A model generated the notes under the pieces. It was given only the letters and a program-made list of their open reading frames with translations. It did no database searches and was not told the DNA's origin. From NCBI GenBank assembly GCA_027490195.1, contig JAIXYN010000042.1, forward strand, positions 31,210 through 95,209: 64,000 bases of DNA. The letters are read 5' to 3'. The position numbers and the translations under genes were made by a program. Positions 38,072 to 46,874 of the stretch are shown piece by piece (position 1 is the stretch's first letter; the number at the start of each line of letters is the position of its first letter). This DNA is from Verrucomicrobiaceae bacterium (lineage in GTDB: Bacteria; Verrucomicrobiota; Verrucomicrobiia; Verrucomicrobiales; Verrucomicrobiaceae).

Positions 38072-39499
38072 ATGCGCCAGCCCTCCCGCACCGAAGACCC
38101 CACACCGCAAAGCCGCTGCCGTTTTGCGCTCGCGTGTTGTGACATCACGCCTCCGGCGGACATCTACCACCGCATGTGGGGCGCGGCGAAGCATGAGCGC
38201 GCCACCGGGGTGCACCGGCCGCTGCGAGCTACGGTGGCGGTGTTTGCGGCCATGGAGGGAAAAGGGCGGCAGATCCTCCTCGCGCTGGATCATTGCGTGA
38301 TGGGAGCCACGGAGCATGCGCAGCTCGTCGCGCAAGCCGCGGCGATCGGCGGCGTGGCTAAGGATGAGGTGCTTGTGGTCTTCTCCCATACCCACGGTGC
38401 GGGTCTCATGGGGCTGGACCGTGCAGCGCTACCAGGTGGCGATTTGATTCCGCCCTACCTGGATGCGCTGGGCGAGAAGGCGGGCCAGCTGGTGCAGCAA
38501 TGCATGGCCTCATTGCAACCAGCGGGCATCGTTTATGGCCGTGGCCGCTGCAGCCTGGCCACGCAGCGCGACTTCTGGGACGGCAGCCAGTTCATCTGCG
38601 GCCACAATCCCGGCGTGCCTGCGGATGACAGCGTGATCGTTGCGCGGGTGACGGCGGATGACGGGCAGATGCTCGCCAGCATCGTGAACTACGCTTGCCA
38701 TCCCACCACGCTCGCGTGGGAGAACACGCTCATCAGTCCCGATTACATCGGCGCGATGCGCGAACTCGTGGAGCGCGAGACCTCCGCGCCCTGCCTATTT
38801 CTGCAAGGTGCCAGCGGCGAACTCGGTCCGCGCGAGGGCTTCGTCGGCGACACCGCCGTCGCGGATCGCAATGGCCGTGAGCTGGGCTACGCCGCGCTCT
38901 CGGCCCTCACTGCGCTACCCGCCGCAGGCACCACCTTCGTTTATCAAGGTCCCGTCGTCTCCGGCGCGACCCTCGGCGCGTGGAAGCACGAGAAGATCGA
39001 TCTGGACACCAAAGCCGGGTGGAAGCTGCAGCGCTGGCACGAACCGCTGCACTACCGCCCTGGCCAGCCCACCGTGGTGCAGGTGCAGGCCGAACTCGAT
39101 CAATTCAAAGCCGCCGAATCCGCCGCGCGCGCCGCTGGCGATGAACCCCGCGCCGCCGACAGCCGTGCGATGGCCGAGCGCAAAACCCGCCTGCTGCATC
39201 GCCTCAATCAGCTTCCGCCGGGAGATCGCTATCCGTTGCAAGTCGTCGTCTGGCACATGGGCGATGCGGTGTGGGTAGGGGTGCAGGGAGAAAGCTACAG
39301 CCTCCTGCAAACCGAACTGCGCCGCCGTTTCCCGAATAAAGTCATCCTCGTCGCCACCATCGCCGCAGACTGGGGTGCCTCCTACCTGCCACCGCGTGAG
39401 CTTTACGACACCGGCATCTACCAGGAAACCATCGCCGTCGTCGCGGCGGGCAGTCTGGAGCAGTTGATCGAATCTCTTTCCCACCACATCGCCTCATGA
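38072..39499 (+). CDS. Neutral/alkaline ceramidase-fold hydrolase (cytoplasmic)
   Basis: I start at the ATG at 38072 (475 residues) because the in-frame ATG at 38018 lies in the hairpin repeat. The N-terminus ([40 protein letters not shown]) matches the catalytic part of the neutral/alkaline ceramidase-like family, whose zinc site uses such His residues. No signal peptide is present and the protein is shorter than true ceramidases. It is coupled by an ATGA overlap to a sugar-acid dehydratase gene, so a sugar-derived substrate is more plausible than ceramide. Confidence 0.72.
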   Translation: MRQPSRTEDPTPQSRCRFALACCDITPPADIYHRMWGAAKHERATGVHRPLRATVAVFAAMEGKGRQILLALDHCVMGATEHAQLVAQAAAIGGVAKDEVLVVFSHTHGAGLMGLDRAALPGGDLIPPYLDALGEKAGQLVQQCMASLQPAGIVYGRGRCSLATQRDFWDGSQFICGHNPGVPADDSVIVARVTADDGQMLASIVNYACHPTTLAWENTLISPDYIGAMRELVERETSAPCLFLQGASGELGPREGFVGDTAVADRNGRELGYAALSALTALPAAGTTFVYQGPVVSGATLGAWKHEKIDLDTKAGWKLQRWHEPLHYRPGQPTVVQVQAELDQFKAAESAARAAGDEPRAADSRAMAERKTRLLHRLNQLPPGDRYPLQVVVWHMGDAVWVGVQGESYSLLQTELRRRFPNKVILVATIAADWGASYLPPRELYDTGIYQETIAVVAAGSLEQLIESLSHHIAS

Positions 39500-40674
39500 A
39501 AATCACCGCCATCGAAACACTCGTCTGCCACGCGCGGATGCGAAACTGGATCTTCGTCAAAGTCGTCACGGACCAGCCCGGTCTCATCGGCTGGGGCGAG
39601 GCGACGCTGGAGTGGCACACGCGCAGCATCGTCGGCGCAATCGAAGACATGGCGCATCTCCTCATCGGCGAAGACCCGACGCGAGTGGAGTACCTGTGGC
39701 AGGTGATGTACCGGCAGCACTTCTGGCATGGGCACGGCATCGTGCGCGCCACGGCTATCGCAGGCATTGATCTCGCGCTGTGGGACATCGTCGGCAAGGT
39801 GGCGAACTTGCCGCTCTCCAAGGTCTTCGGCGGTCCAGTGCGTGATTTTGTGCGCACCTACTGCCACCTCGGCGGCGGCAAGATGGAGGACTTTTATCAA
39901 ACGCCTGCGGACAACGCCAAACGCTTTGCCGAGCTGGCGCAGGCCGCCGTGGCGGATGGCTACACCGCCTTCAAAAGCATGGCGGTGCCCAGCACGATGC
40001 CCATCGAGGGCCAGAAGCCCGTGCGCGCCGCCGCAGCAGCCGTGGCCGCCATGCGCGAGGCCGTGGGACCGGACATCGACATCATGGTGGACTGCCATGC
40101 GCGGCCCTCGCCTGCGATGGGGCTGAAGTTTGGCAAGGCCCTGGATGACTTCGGCCTCTACTTCTTTGAAGAACCCTGCTGGCCTGAATGCGTGGACGGA
40201 CTCGCCCGCATCAATGCCGCCCTCACCACACCCGTGGCCAGTGGCGAGCGCGTGACGAACCTGGAGGCCTTCAAGGACATGTTTGAGAAACGCGCAGTCG
40301 AAATCTGCCAGCTCGACATCACCCACTGCGGTGGCCTGAGCGCCGCCAAACGCATCGCCGCGCTGGCCGAGGCGCATCGCATCTCCCTGGCACCGCACAA
40401 TCCACAGGGACCTGTCAGCACCGCCGCATCGCTGGAGTTTGGCTTTTCACAGCCCAGCTACATCATCTGCGAAACCGTGCACAACGATGTGCCGTGGCGT
40501 CAGGACGTGGTGGAGGAAGGCTTCATCATCGAAAAACAAGGCCGCATCGTCCGCCCGAACACCAAGCCCGGACTCGGCATCACGATCAACGAAGCGGAGG
40601 TGAAAAAGCATCCCTTCCAGCAGGAAATCGTACTGCGTGAGTTCAGCCCCGATGGTGGCGTCGCAGACTGGTAG
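39496..40674 (+). CDS. Enolase-superfamily acid-sugar dehydratase (galactonate dehydratase-like)
   Basis: The 392-residue cytoplasmic protein belongs to the mandelate racemase/muconate lactonizing group. Metal-ligand strands are visible at [11 protein letters not shown] (Asp), FFEEPCWPE (Glu) and VASGERVTN (Glu), with [11 protein letters not shown] and the His region [10 protein letters not shown] following as in D-galactonate dehydratases. It probably dehydrates a six-carbon sugar acid to a 2-keto-3-deoxy product; the exact isomer is unknown. Its stop codon TAG lies inside a GGTAGAATGATG unit of a hairpin repeat, and its last 19 codons or so are duplicated just downstream. Confidence 0.88.
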   Translation: MKITAIETLVCHARMRNWIFVKVVTDQPGLIGWGEATLEWHTRSIVGAIEDMAHLLIGEDPTRVEYLWQVMYRQHFWHGHGIVRATAIAGIDLALWDIVGKVANLPLSKVFGGPVRDFVRTYCHLGGGKMEDFYQTPADNAKRFAELAQAAVADGYTAFKSMAVPSTMPIEGQKPVRAAAAAVAAMREAVGPDIDIMVDCHARPSPAMGLKFGKALDDFGLYFFEEPCWPECVDGLARINAALTTPVASGERVTNLEAFKDMFEKRAVEICQLDITHCGGLSAAKRIAALAEAHRISLAPHNPQGPVSTAASLEFGFSQPSYIICETVHNDVPWRQDVVEEGFIIEKQGRIVRPNTKPGLGITINEAEVKKHPFQQEIVLREFSPDGGVADW

Positions 40675-40729
40675 AATGATTCGGATTGATGAATTCAGAA
40701 GACATCATTTTACCCGCCATTATTTTACC
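40669..40729. repeat. GGTAAAATGATG hairpin repeat, copy 2a
   Basis: The left arm is a single TGGTAGAATGAT (40669-40680), and the right arm (40703-40729) has two reverse-complement units. One left-arm unit of 15 bases is missing compared with copy 2b. The left arm contains the functional TAG stop of the dehydratase gene. Confidence 0.8.
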
Positions 40730-40820
40730 TTCTAAGGTGCTCAAAGCGCACCCCTCCGAGTTTCGAATTCAGCAGGAGATCGTGCTGCGTTAGTCCAGCC
40801 CCGATGGTGGAGTGACGGTC

Positions 40821-40896
40821 TGGTAGAATGATGAAGGGTAAAATAATTCGGATTGATGAATTCAGAAGACATCATTCTACCCGCCATCATTTTACC
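40821..40896. repeat. GGTAAAATGATG hairpin repeat, copy 2b
   Basis: Two units in the left arm (40821-40847) and two in the right arm (40870-40896), separated by the same 22-base spacer as copy 2a. The TAA stop of the GxxExxY gene (40892-40894, - strand) lies in the last unit, read as GGTAAAATGATG. Confidence 0.82.
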
Positions 40897-41677
40897 TTCT
40901 AAGGTGCTCAAAGCGTACCTCGCCGAGTTTCAAATTGATCCAGGCAATGCCTGACAGTGGCGTCAAAACCAGCAAGCGATGCAGATGGACTTTGAAGTCG
41001 CTTGTTTCATTCAGGGCCTTTACAGCCAAGCCTGCATCTGGTGTCAGCAGAGTCATCTCGTGATGGCCCACCAATGAACTCCCATCCTTCAGAGGCACGA
41101 GATGCCGGGTGCTTTGCATCAAATGCGATATGGCCTCCTTATAAAGAGGTAGATCGAGGCCCAGGCCAATGTCTCGGCCCAGTTCAATCATACTATCTCG
41201 CAATTTCGTAAACGCCTCGTAAGACGGCCAGTTTGATTCCGTGGTTTCAAATGTGCGGCGAATGTCGTGCGTGAGACGTGTGGAGAGAAAATGCCGCGCG
41301 ACTCGCGGTGGACGAAAGTTCACCAAGCTGCCGTGTTTCGTTCCAGCAAGCAGCAGGTAATTGATTCCCTGGCCGCGATGTGCTGCGAGGGTTTCCCTGG
41401 CCGTTTTGGCTTCGATGACCGTGCTGTCACACAGCAAAAGGTCGATGAAGTATTCCTTGGCGAACGATTTGTGCCTCACGCGGATGCCCACCTCTCGTCT
41501 GGCCGGCATGCCATCAAGGATGCAGCGTTCGGCCAGCGCTTTCTTGTAAATGACTTCGTCGAGTAATCGTCCAAACTCATTCTGGATGTCAAAAGCATGC
41601 GCCATCATTCGCGCGTCAATCTCGTGAAACTCCTGCTGACTGATGCAGTGGATAGGAATGGATGTTTCGATGGGCAT
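40892..41677 (-). CDS. GxxExxY family protein, PD-(D/E)xK nuclease fold, with C-terminal extension
   Basis: The 261-residue product carries the GxxExxY-type segment NEFGRLLDEVIYKKAL near residues 34-49. The nuclease-like core follows: an Asp in EYFIDLLLCD, then VIEAKTARE with the E-x-K pair, and INYLLLAGTKHGSLVNF. Usual family members have about 125-130 residues; here a further 130 residues (from about TFETTESNWPSY) have no family I recognise. The gene opposes a co-directional operon and has GGTAAAATGATG hairpin repeats at both ends. Its stop is supplied by one of them. Function is unknown. Confidence 0.82.
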   Translation of the reverse strand: MPIETSIPIHCISQQEFHEIDARMMAHAFDIQNEFGRLLDEVIYKKALAERCILDGMPARREVGIRVRHKSFAKEYFIDLLLCDSTVIEAKTARETLAAHRGQGINYLLLAGTKHGSLVNFRPPRVARHFLSTRLTHDIRRTFETTESNWPSYEAFTKLRDSMIELGRDIGLGLDLPLYKEAISHLMQSTRHLVPLKDGSSLVGHHEMTLLTPDAGLAVKALNETSDFKVHLHRLLVLTPLSGIAWINLKLGEVRFEHLRR

Positions 41678-41680
41678 GGT

Positions 41681-41757
41681 TGGTAAAATGATGTCGAGTA
41701 CAAGAATGTTCTGAAAAGATCTGACCTGAAAATCATTTTACCCATCATCATCCCGCC
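41681..41757. repeat. GGTAAAATGATG hairpin repeat, copy 3
   Basis: The left arm TGGTAAAATGATG (41681-41693) begins 3 bases from the GxxExxY start. The right arm (41733-41757), TCATTTTACC plus a degenerate CATCATCATCCC, ends directly before the ATG of the transporter gene. The spacer of 39 bases differs from the other copies. Confidence 0.72.
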
Positions 41758-43005
41758 ATGAAACCCACCCGCACCCGCTTCATCGTCCTCGCAGGCATCT
41801 GCGCGGGGGCGGCGCTGGCGTATTTCACGCGCAATGGAGTGGGACCGGCGGAGAGTACGATCCGTGCGGAGCTCGGCATCACCAAGGAGCAGTCGGGCAT
41901 GCTCATGAGCTCGTTTTTCTGGCCATATGCGCTGTGTCAGATCCCTGCGGCGATGCTGGCGCAGCGGCTGGGAACGCGCTGGTCGTTGTCGCTGTACGGC
42001 GTGCTGTGGTCACTGGCCACGGCGTGTCTGGCCTGGGGAAATCTGGCCGTGATGACGGGTGCACGCGCCTTCATGGGCATGGCGCAGGCGGGACTCGTGC
42101 CGGTGGGCACCACGGTGATGGCGCGTTGGTTTCCACGCACGGCCCAGGCCTCGGCCTCGGGTGCCTTCAGCGGTTTCATGTCCGTGGGCAGCATCATCGC
42201 CGCGCCGCTGACGGCCTGGCTCGTCGTGAGCATCGGCTGGCGCTGGATGTTCGTCTGGTATGCCGTGCCCGGCGTGCTGTGGGCGGCGTGGTTTGCGGTT
42301 TGGTACCGGAACCGGCCGGCGGAGCATCCGGCGGTGAATGCCGCAGAACGTGCGCAGATTGAGCAGGATGTGCCGCATGAGCCCGCAGAAACTCCGCGTG
42401 TGCCGTGGGGGCTGCTCCTGCGCAGCCCTGCGCTGTGGTGCCTGTGCATCCAGCAGTTCTGCCGTGCTGCAGGCTATATTTTCTTTGCCAGCTGGTTTGC
42501 CACCTACCTGCAGGAGGCACGCGGAATGACCATCCTCGGTTCCGGCTGGCTCACCACGCTGCCGCTGCTGGCCGATGTGACGGGCTGCATGGCTGGCGGC
42601 CTGCTCTCAGATGTGCTGCTGCGCCGGACGGGCAGCCAGCGCCTCGCCCGGCAGGGCCTGACCGCCACCGCCTTGCTGCTGTGCGCAGGCTTGATTTTCT
42701 GCGCCTGGTTTGTCGCGAATCCGGTCATCGCCGTGCTGGTGATCAGCGCGGGCATGTTCTGCGCCGCCACGGCAAATCCCTGCCTCGGCGCCACCGTTAT
42801 GAACATCGGCGGACCCCATGTGGCCACGCTCAGCGCGACGACCAACATGTGCGGCAATCTGGGTGCCGCAGCTTTCCCCATCCTCGTGCCCTGGCTGCTC
42901 GCCCACGCTGGCGGTTGGAATGCCGTGCTGGCCGGCTTTGGCGCACTCTACATCATTGCCGCCGTGTTCTGGCTGCTGATTCGAAATGAGCGCGTTTCTC
43001 ACTGA
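41758..43005 (+). CDS. MFS transporter, anion:cation symporter (ACS)-like sugar-acid permease
   Basis: The 415-residue product has about 12 hydrophobic segments. TRNGVGPAESTIRAELGITKEQSGMLMSSFFWPYALCQIPAAMLAQRLG near the start is typical of the ACS branch (hexuronate, galactonate and glucarate permeases), and the loop RAFMGMAQAGLVPVGTTVMARWFP follows. It probably imports a sugar acid with protons. The dehydratase gene upstream would be its natural operon partner, but the GxxExxY unit separates them. Its 3' end overlaps the convergent PQQ-propeller gene by 7 bases. Confidence 0.86.
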   Translation: MKPTRTRFIVLAGICAGAALAYFTRNGVGPAESTIRAELGITKEQSGMLMSSFFWPYALCQIPAAMLAQRLGTRWSLSLYGVLWSLATACLAWGNLAVMTGARAFMGMAQAGLVPVGTTVMARWFPRTAQASASGAFSGFMSVGSIIAAPLTAWLVVSIGWRWMFVWYAVPGVLWAAWFAVWYRNRPAEHPAVNAAERAQIEQDVPHEPAETPRVPWGLLLRSPALWCLCIQQFCRAAGYIFFASWFATYLQEARGMTILGSGWLTTLPLLADVTGCMAGGLLSDVLLRRTGSQRLARQGLTATALLLCAGLIFCAWFVANPVIAVLVISAGMFCAATANPCLGATVMNIGGPHVATLSATTNMCGNLGAAAFPILVPWLLAHAGGWNAVLAGFGALYIIAAVFWLLIRNERVSH

Positions 43006-44405
43006 CCAAACGCACACACGTGCTTGTTCGTGCGCACGTAGATCACGCCATCAACAATCGCAGGTGAGGCAAACACAGGCGCTTTGAGGTCGTTCTTCGC
43101 CAGCACTTTCAGCGTGTCGCTCGACGCATCCAGGACGGAGATCACACCGCGCTGCGAAGTGACATACACACGGCCATCGGCAGTCACCGCAGAAGCATAG
43201 TACTCGCCAGAGGCATCCAGGCGCTCGGCCTGGAAGATCGGGCTGCCACTCTTTGCATCATACGCAGAGGCGAGCCCGCCGCCCTTCACGGTGAAGACGC
43301 GCCCATTTGCGATCACAGGAGAAAACACATACGGCAGTTGCTTCGTCTGCCGCCAGATCACATGTGTGTCCGTGATGTCGCCACTGCCACCGGCCTTGAT
43401 GGCAAAGAGCTGGTTCGCCGCCTTGGCGAAGATGTCGCGCATGGCGTCATACTCGGCTTGGTTGACCGCACCGTTCTTGTCCGCATCGATGATCGTGAAG
43501 CGGTCGCGCAAGGGGCCCTCGGGAAATTCCTTCTCACTCAGCAGACCGTTTTTGTCCGCGTCATTCGCGGCGAGGAAGGCCTCATGTGGCTCCATCTCCA
43601 CGCGGTCATCCGGATCACCCCCCGCATTCCAGCCGCAGACGATCAGCACATCACCCACCGCAATGGGGCTGGTGTTGGACACGCGTGCCATGCCACTGGC
43701 GGACCAGCGCAGTTTGCCGTCCTTGAGATCGTAGCTGCGCGTCCGGAGCGATCCGCTCACGATGAGTTCCTTGATGCCGTCATGCCGCCAGATGAATGGG
43801 GTGGAAAAGCTGCGGCGGAATTCGCTGCGGTCCACACGCCACACGGGCTCGCCCGTCTTCACATCCAGCGCGATCATGTAGCTGCCCACGTCCTGATCCG
43901 CGACGATGATCACCTTGCCATCCGCGATGATGGGCGAGGCACTGGTGCCAAACTCCACGATCGGTGCAGGCAGCGGTTTCTGCCACAGCACCTTGCCATT
44001 CCAGTCATAGGCCAGCACCCCGTAGGAGCCAAAGTAGGCGATCAAGCGCTCGCCATCCGTGCAGCACGTCGGAGTGGCCGGACTGCCGATGCGGTGCGCA
44101 CCTTCCACCTTCTCCGCCGGAGCCGCCGCGCGCCACAGCTCATGCCCATCCTTGCGGCTCAGGCAAATCGTGACCAGCTTGCCGCTGTCCAGACCCGTGA
44201 GCGCGATCTTGTCCTGCCAGAGGCACGGAGATGAATGCCCAAAAGGGACCTCCACCTGCCACTTCAGATTCTTATCCGCACCGAACTCCACCGGTGGTTT
44301 GCCAGTGCCGAGGCCGAGTCCACCTTCGCCACGAAACTGCGGCCAGTTGGACTCAGCAAGGCATGTGGAGGTGAGAAGGCAAAAAACGAGGGGCAGATGC
44401 TTCAT
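42999..44405 (-). CDS. Exported PQQ-like beta-propeller protein with inserted EF-hand pair
   Basis: The start at 44405 gives a signal peptide (MKHLPLVFCLLTSTCLA) and 468 residues. The mature chain starts NWPQFRGEGGLG, the standard opening of PQQ-like outer-membrane or periplasmic propellers in this phylum, with blade motifs such as MIALDVKTGEPVWR and SAYDAKSGSPIF. Between blades, near residues 270-320, two EF-hand loops occur (NDADKNGLLSEKEF and IDADKNGAVNQAEY), implying Ca2+ binding. No dehydrogenase active site was seen, so it may be a scaffold or binding protein. Confidence 0.82.
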   Translation of the reverse strand: MKHLPLVFCLLTSTCLAESNWPQFRGEGGLGLGTGKPPVEFGADKNLKWQVEVPFGHSSPCLWQDKIALTGLDSGKLVTICLSRKDGHELWRAAAPAEKVEGAHRIGSPATPTCCTDGERLIAYFGSYGVLAYDWNGKVLWQKPLPAPIVEFGTSASPIIADGKVIIVADQDVGSYMIALDVKTGEPVWRVDRSEFRRSFSTPFIWRHDGIKELIVSGSLRTRSYDLKDGKLRWSASGMARVSNTSPIAVGDVLIVCGWNAGGDPDDRVEMEPHEAFLAANDADKNGLLSEKEFPEGPLRDRFTIIDADKNGAVNQAEYDAMRDIFAKAANQLFAIKAGGSGDITDTHVIWRQTKQLPYVFSPVIANGRVFTVKGGGLASAYDAKSGSPIFQAERLDASGEYYASAVTADGRVYVTSQRGVISVLDASSDTLKVLAKNDLKAPVFASPAIVDGVIYVRTNKHVCAFGQ

Positions 44406-44432
44406 GAAGCCAGAACGTGACGTTGAGTAGAG

Positions 44433-45644
44433 ATGATTCAACGCTTGTTCCTTCTTCCTCTTTTTATCATCACAGCCCACGCTGAACTGCGGGTGCGGAC
44501 CGATTTCGAAGGTGGCAACGCCGAAGTGGTGCAGCTCGATCAAACCACCAAGACACTGCGAATCATGCCTGCGCTCCACGAAGGGCGCGGCTGGCCCTGC
44601 TGGTGGTCGTTCAAGCTGGAGGGACTCACCGTGGGCGAGACATTCACCCTCGAAGTGCAGGCGCAGAACAAACCCTATCGCGATAAGACCGTCCTCGCTG
44701 CGGCGTGGTGCCAGCCCAAGTGTGCGTGGATCAGCGCGGATGGTGAAACATGGCAGCCTTCGGCCCCAGGCAAGCTGAGCGCGGACAAAGTGATGAGTTA
44801 CACGATTCCAGCAGGAGCCGCGCAGATTTCGCTGGCCTGGGGGCCGCCGTTTGTGCCTGCAGATGCGGGCAAGCTGCTCACCGACATCGCCGCGAAGCTT
44901 CCTGAAGCTAAACGTTTTGAACTGGCGAAGACACTCGGTGGCCGCCCGGTACAGGGCATTCGCATTGGCGATGAAAACGCAGCGCATCAGGTTTGGGTCG
45001 GCTCACGGCAGCATGCATGGGAGGCAGGCGGCAGCCAGGTGGGACGCGGCTTCATCCAATGGTATGCGAGTGATGAAGCCCGAGCTTTGCGCGCGAACAC
45101 CTGCCTCCACTTCATCCCCATCATGGACGTGGACAACGCCGTCATCGGCGCAGGCGGCAAGGATGCGGTGCCGCGTGATCACAATCGCGACTGGGCGGCC
45201 GAGCCGATCTATCCTGAAGTGGCTGCGGCACAGCGCATGATTCGCGACATTCATGCGAAGCAAGGACTCGATGTCTTCATCGATCTGCACAATCCCGGCT
45301 CCAATGATCCGGTTTTTTTCTTCGGTCCCTTTGCCTTTGATCGCATGACGGGCATCCAGCAGCGCAACTACCAGCGCTGGATCGACATTGCCGCCGCCAG
45401 CATCGTCGAACCGCTCAAGGTGGATCCTAAGTACCGCCTCGCGACCTATGTGAAGACAGAAGAAGAACGCGGGCGCATGAGCAGCGGCTGGGTGCGGGCG
45501 AATACGGGCGCTGCCACGATCTCCGTGACGCTCGAAACGTGCTGGAACAGCCCGCTGATGTCCGTAGAAGGCTACGGCAAGATCGGTGCGGGCCTTGGCC
45601 GGGCTCTGATGACCTACCTCCAGGAGAATCCCCGCCGGGAGTGA
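44433..45644 (+). CDS. Exported M14-like zinc carboxypeptidase
   Basis: The 403-residue product has a signal peptide ending TAHAE and an N-terminal beta domain of about 120 residues. The peptidase part shows a zinc-site-like SRQHAWEAGG, the NRDW-type substrate segment DHNRDW, a third ligand in FIDLHNPG, and a late TLETCWN containing the expected catalytic Glu. These fit the M14 carboxypeptidase family, including deamidases and peptidoglycan carboxypeptidases. It is divergent from the PQQ-propeller gene with 27 bases between starts. Confidence 0.8.
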   Translation: MIQRLFLLPLFIITAHAELRVRTDFEGGNAEVVQLDQTTKTLRIMPALHEGRGWPCWWSFKLEGLTVGETFTLEVQAQNKPYRDKTVLAAAWCQPKCAWISADGETWQPSAPGKLSADKVMSYTIPAGAAQISLAWGPPFVPADAGKLLTDIAAKLPEAKRFELAKTLGGRPVQGIRIGDENAAHQVWVGSRQHAWEAGGSQVGRGFIQWYASDEARALRANTCLHFIPIMDVDNAVIGAGGKDAVPRDHNRDWAAEPIYPEVAAAQRMIRDIHAKQGLDVFIDLHNPGSNDPVFFFGPFAFDRMTGIQQRNYQRWIDIAAASIVEPLKVDPKYRLATYVKTEEERGRMSSGWVRANTGAATISVTLETCWNSPLMSVEGYGKIGAGLGRALMTYLQENPRRE

Positions 45645-45645
45645 A

Positions 45646-46791
45646 TCATTTCAACTGCCGCTCCAGCCATGGGGTGATTTGAGCGGCCCAACGGCTGCCA
45701 TGCTCACGCAGGCCTGCGCCGCTGAAGTGCACGCCCTTGCCACCTCGCTCGCGAAGTTCGCCCTTGAGGGCATCGCTGTCCGGCCCTGCGAGAGCGATGC
45801 CGTCCCGCCACAGGGATGCCTGCGCCGCGCGGATGTCGGGGGAGGCTTCATCTCCTGGCACATGGTAGCTGACCTGTGCGACAAACCACGGGGCCTGCCA
45901 GCCGATTTCGCGGCGGGAGTTGGTGATGATGTTTTCCAGATACTCGCGATACAGCTTTCCTGGCAATGTGCGATTTGGGTCCCTCTGGTTCGCATCGCTC
46001 TCGCCCTGATGCCAGAGCACGGCGCGAAAGCCATGCGGGCCGGCGTCCTGCATGAGCTGAAGCAACTTTGCATAGGCCGTACCGTTGCTTTCCCACTCGC
46101 CGCCGGGGAGCTTCTGCACACGGGACTCGATCGTTGGAGGTTGCGGAAACGGCACGCCTTTCGGCAGCCATTCCCGCACACTGGTCGCTCCGATACCGCA
46201 GGGGATGAAGGCGACCGGCACATTGAATTTCTTCGCCAGTGCATCGCCGAGCGGAGGCATGAAGCTGCCGCCCTTGCCGCTGGCACCGGGCTGCGGATCG
46301 TTCGCAAGCTGCCAGCGCCGACCATCACAGACGGAGACACGATCTGTCTGCGTGGATTGCTTTTCTTCACCATGGTTCGCCGAGTTTGACTGACCCGCGA
46401 CAATGAAAATCTCACCGATGCCGACGTGCTCAACCGTCGCTTCTTCGATCACCTTGCCATTCAGTTGGGTGCGAAGTTCGAGCCGGTACCAGCCACCCGC
46501 GGGCAGTTCATATCCTGCGCTGAATGACAAGTCTTTGATCGCTACCTTGAGCGGTGTCCAGCCACTGGTTCGTCCATTCACCACGGATCGCACGAAGACC
46601 TCCTTGGGCATCTGTGCGAACACGCCGGAGATCGTAATGTTCCCTTTGTGAGCATCTCTGCGTTGAAAGACCTGGTAATCGAGCGGCGCGTTGAGTTTGA
46701 GCTGGGCAGGCGCGGCTTCGGGTGCTGGGGTCTGCGCATGCAGCTTGCACAGCGCAAAGAGGAAGACAGACAAGAGCAGAAAACATTTCAT
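45646..46791 (-). CDS. Exported sialate O-acetylesterase-like SGNH esterase
   Basis: The start at 46791 gives a signal peptide (MKCFLLLSVFLFALCKLHAQ) and 381 residues. An N-terminal beta domain precedes the SASA-type esterase core: FIVAGQSNSANHG with the Ser nucleophile near residue 155, FIPCGIGATSVREW, VLWHQGESDAN, and a late KGVHFSGAGLREHG containing the catalytic His. The family removes O-acetyl groups from sialic acids or plant polysaccharides. Its - strand neighbour is a BNR sialidase gene, which supports a joint role on acetylated glycans. Confidence 0.85.
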   Translation of the reverse strand: MKCFLLLSVFLFALCKLHAQTPAPEAAPAQLKLNAPLDYQVFQRRDAHKGNITISGVFAQMPKEVFVRSVVNGRTSGWTPLKVAIKDLSFSAGYELPAGGWYRLELRTQLNGKVIEEATVEHVGIGEIFIVAGQSNSANHGEEKQSTQTDRVSVCDGRRWQLANDPQPGASGKGGSFMPPLGDALAKKFNVPVAFIPCGIGATSVREWLPKGVPFPQPPTIESRVQKLPGGEWESNGTAYAKLLQLMQDAGPHGFRAVLWHQGESDANQRDPNRTLPGKLYREYLENIITNSRREIGWQAPWFVAQVSYHVPGDEASPDIRAAQASLWRDGIALAGPDSDALKGELRERGGKGVHFSGAGLREHGSRWAAQITPWLERQLK

Positions 46792-46874
46792 GGCAGGTTC
46801 GCAATGTAGCGCAGGGCGGTGCTGTTGCACAAGGAGCACGGAATGCATTCCGCGCGCTGCTCATTGAGCCGACC

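Larger units (their letters stand above)
40618..40936. repeat. Tandem duplication of a segment spanning two gene ends
   Basis: Sequence from 40618 recurs from 40770 (offset 152, widening to 167 past a 15-base indel at the hairpin). Each unit contains the 3' end of the dehydratase gene, a GGTARAATGAT hairpin repeat, and the 3' end of the convergent GxxExxY gene. In unit 1 the GxxExxY tail is a degenerate copy (SKLGGVRFEHLRR then stop). In unit 2 the dehydratase tail is degenerate, with a premature TAG. This accounts for the whole 217-base gap between the two genes. Confidence 0.85.
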
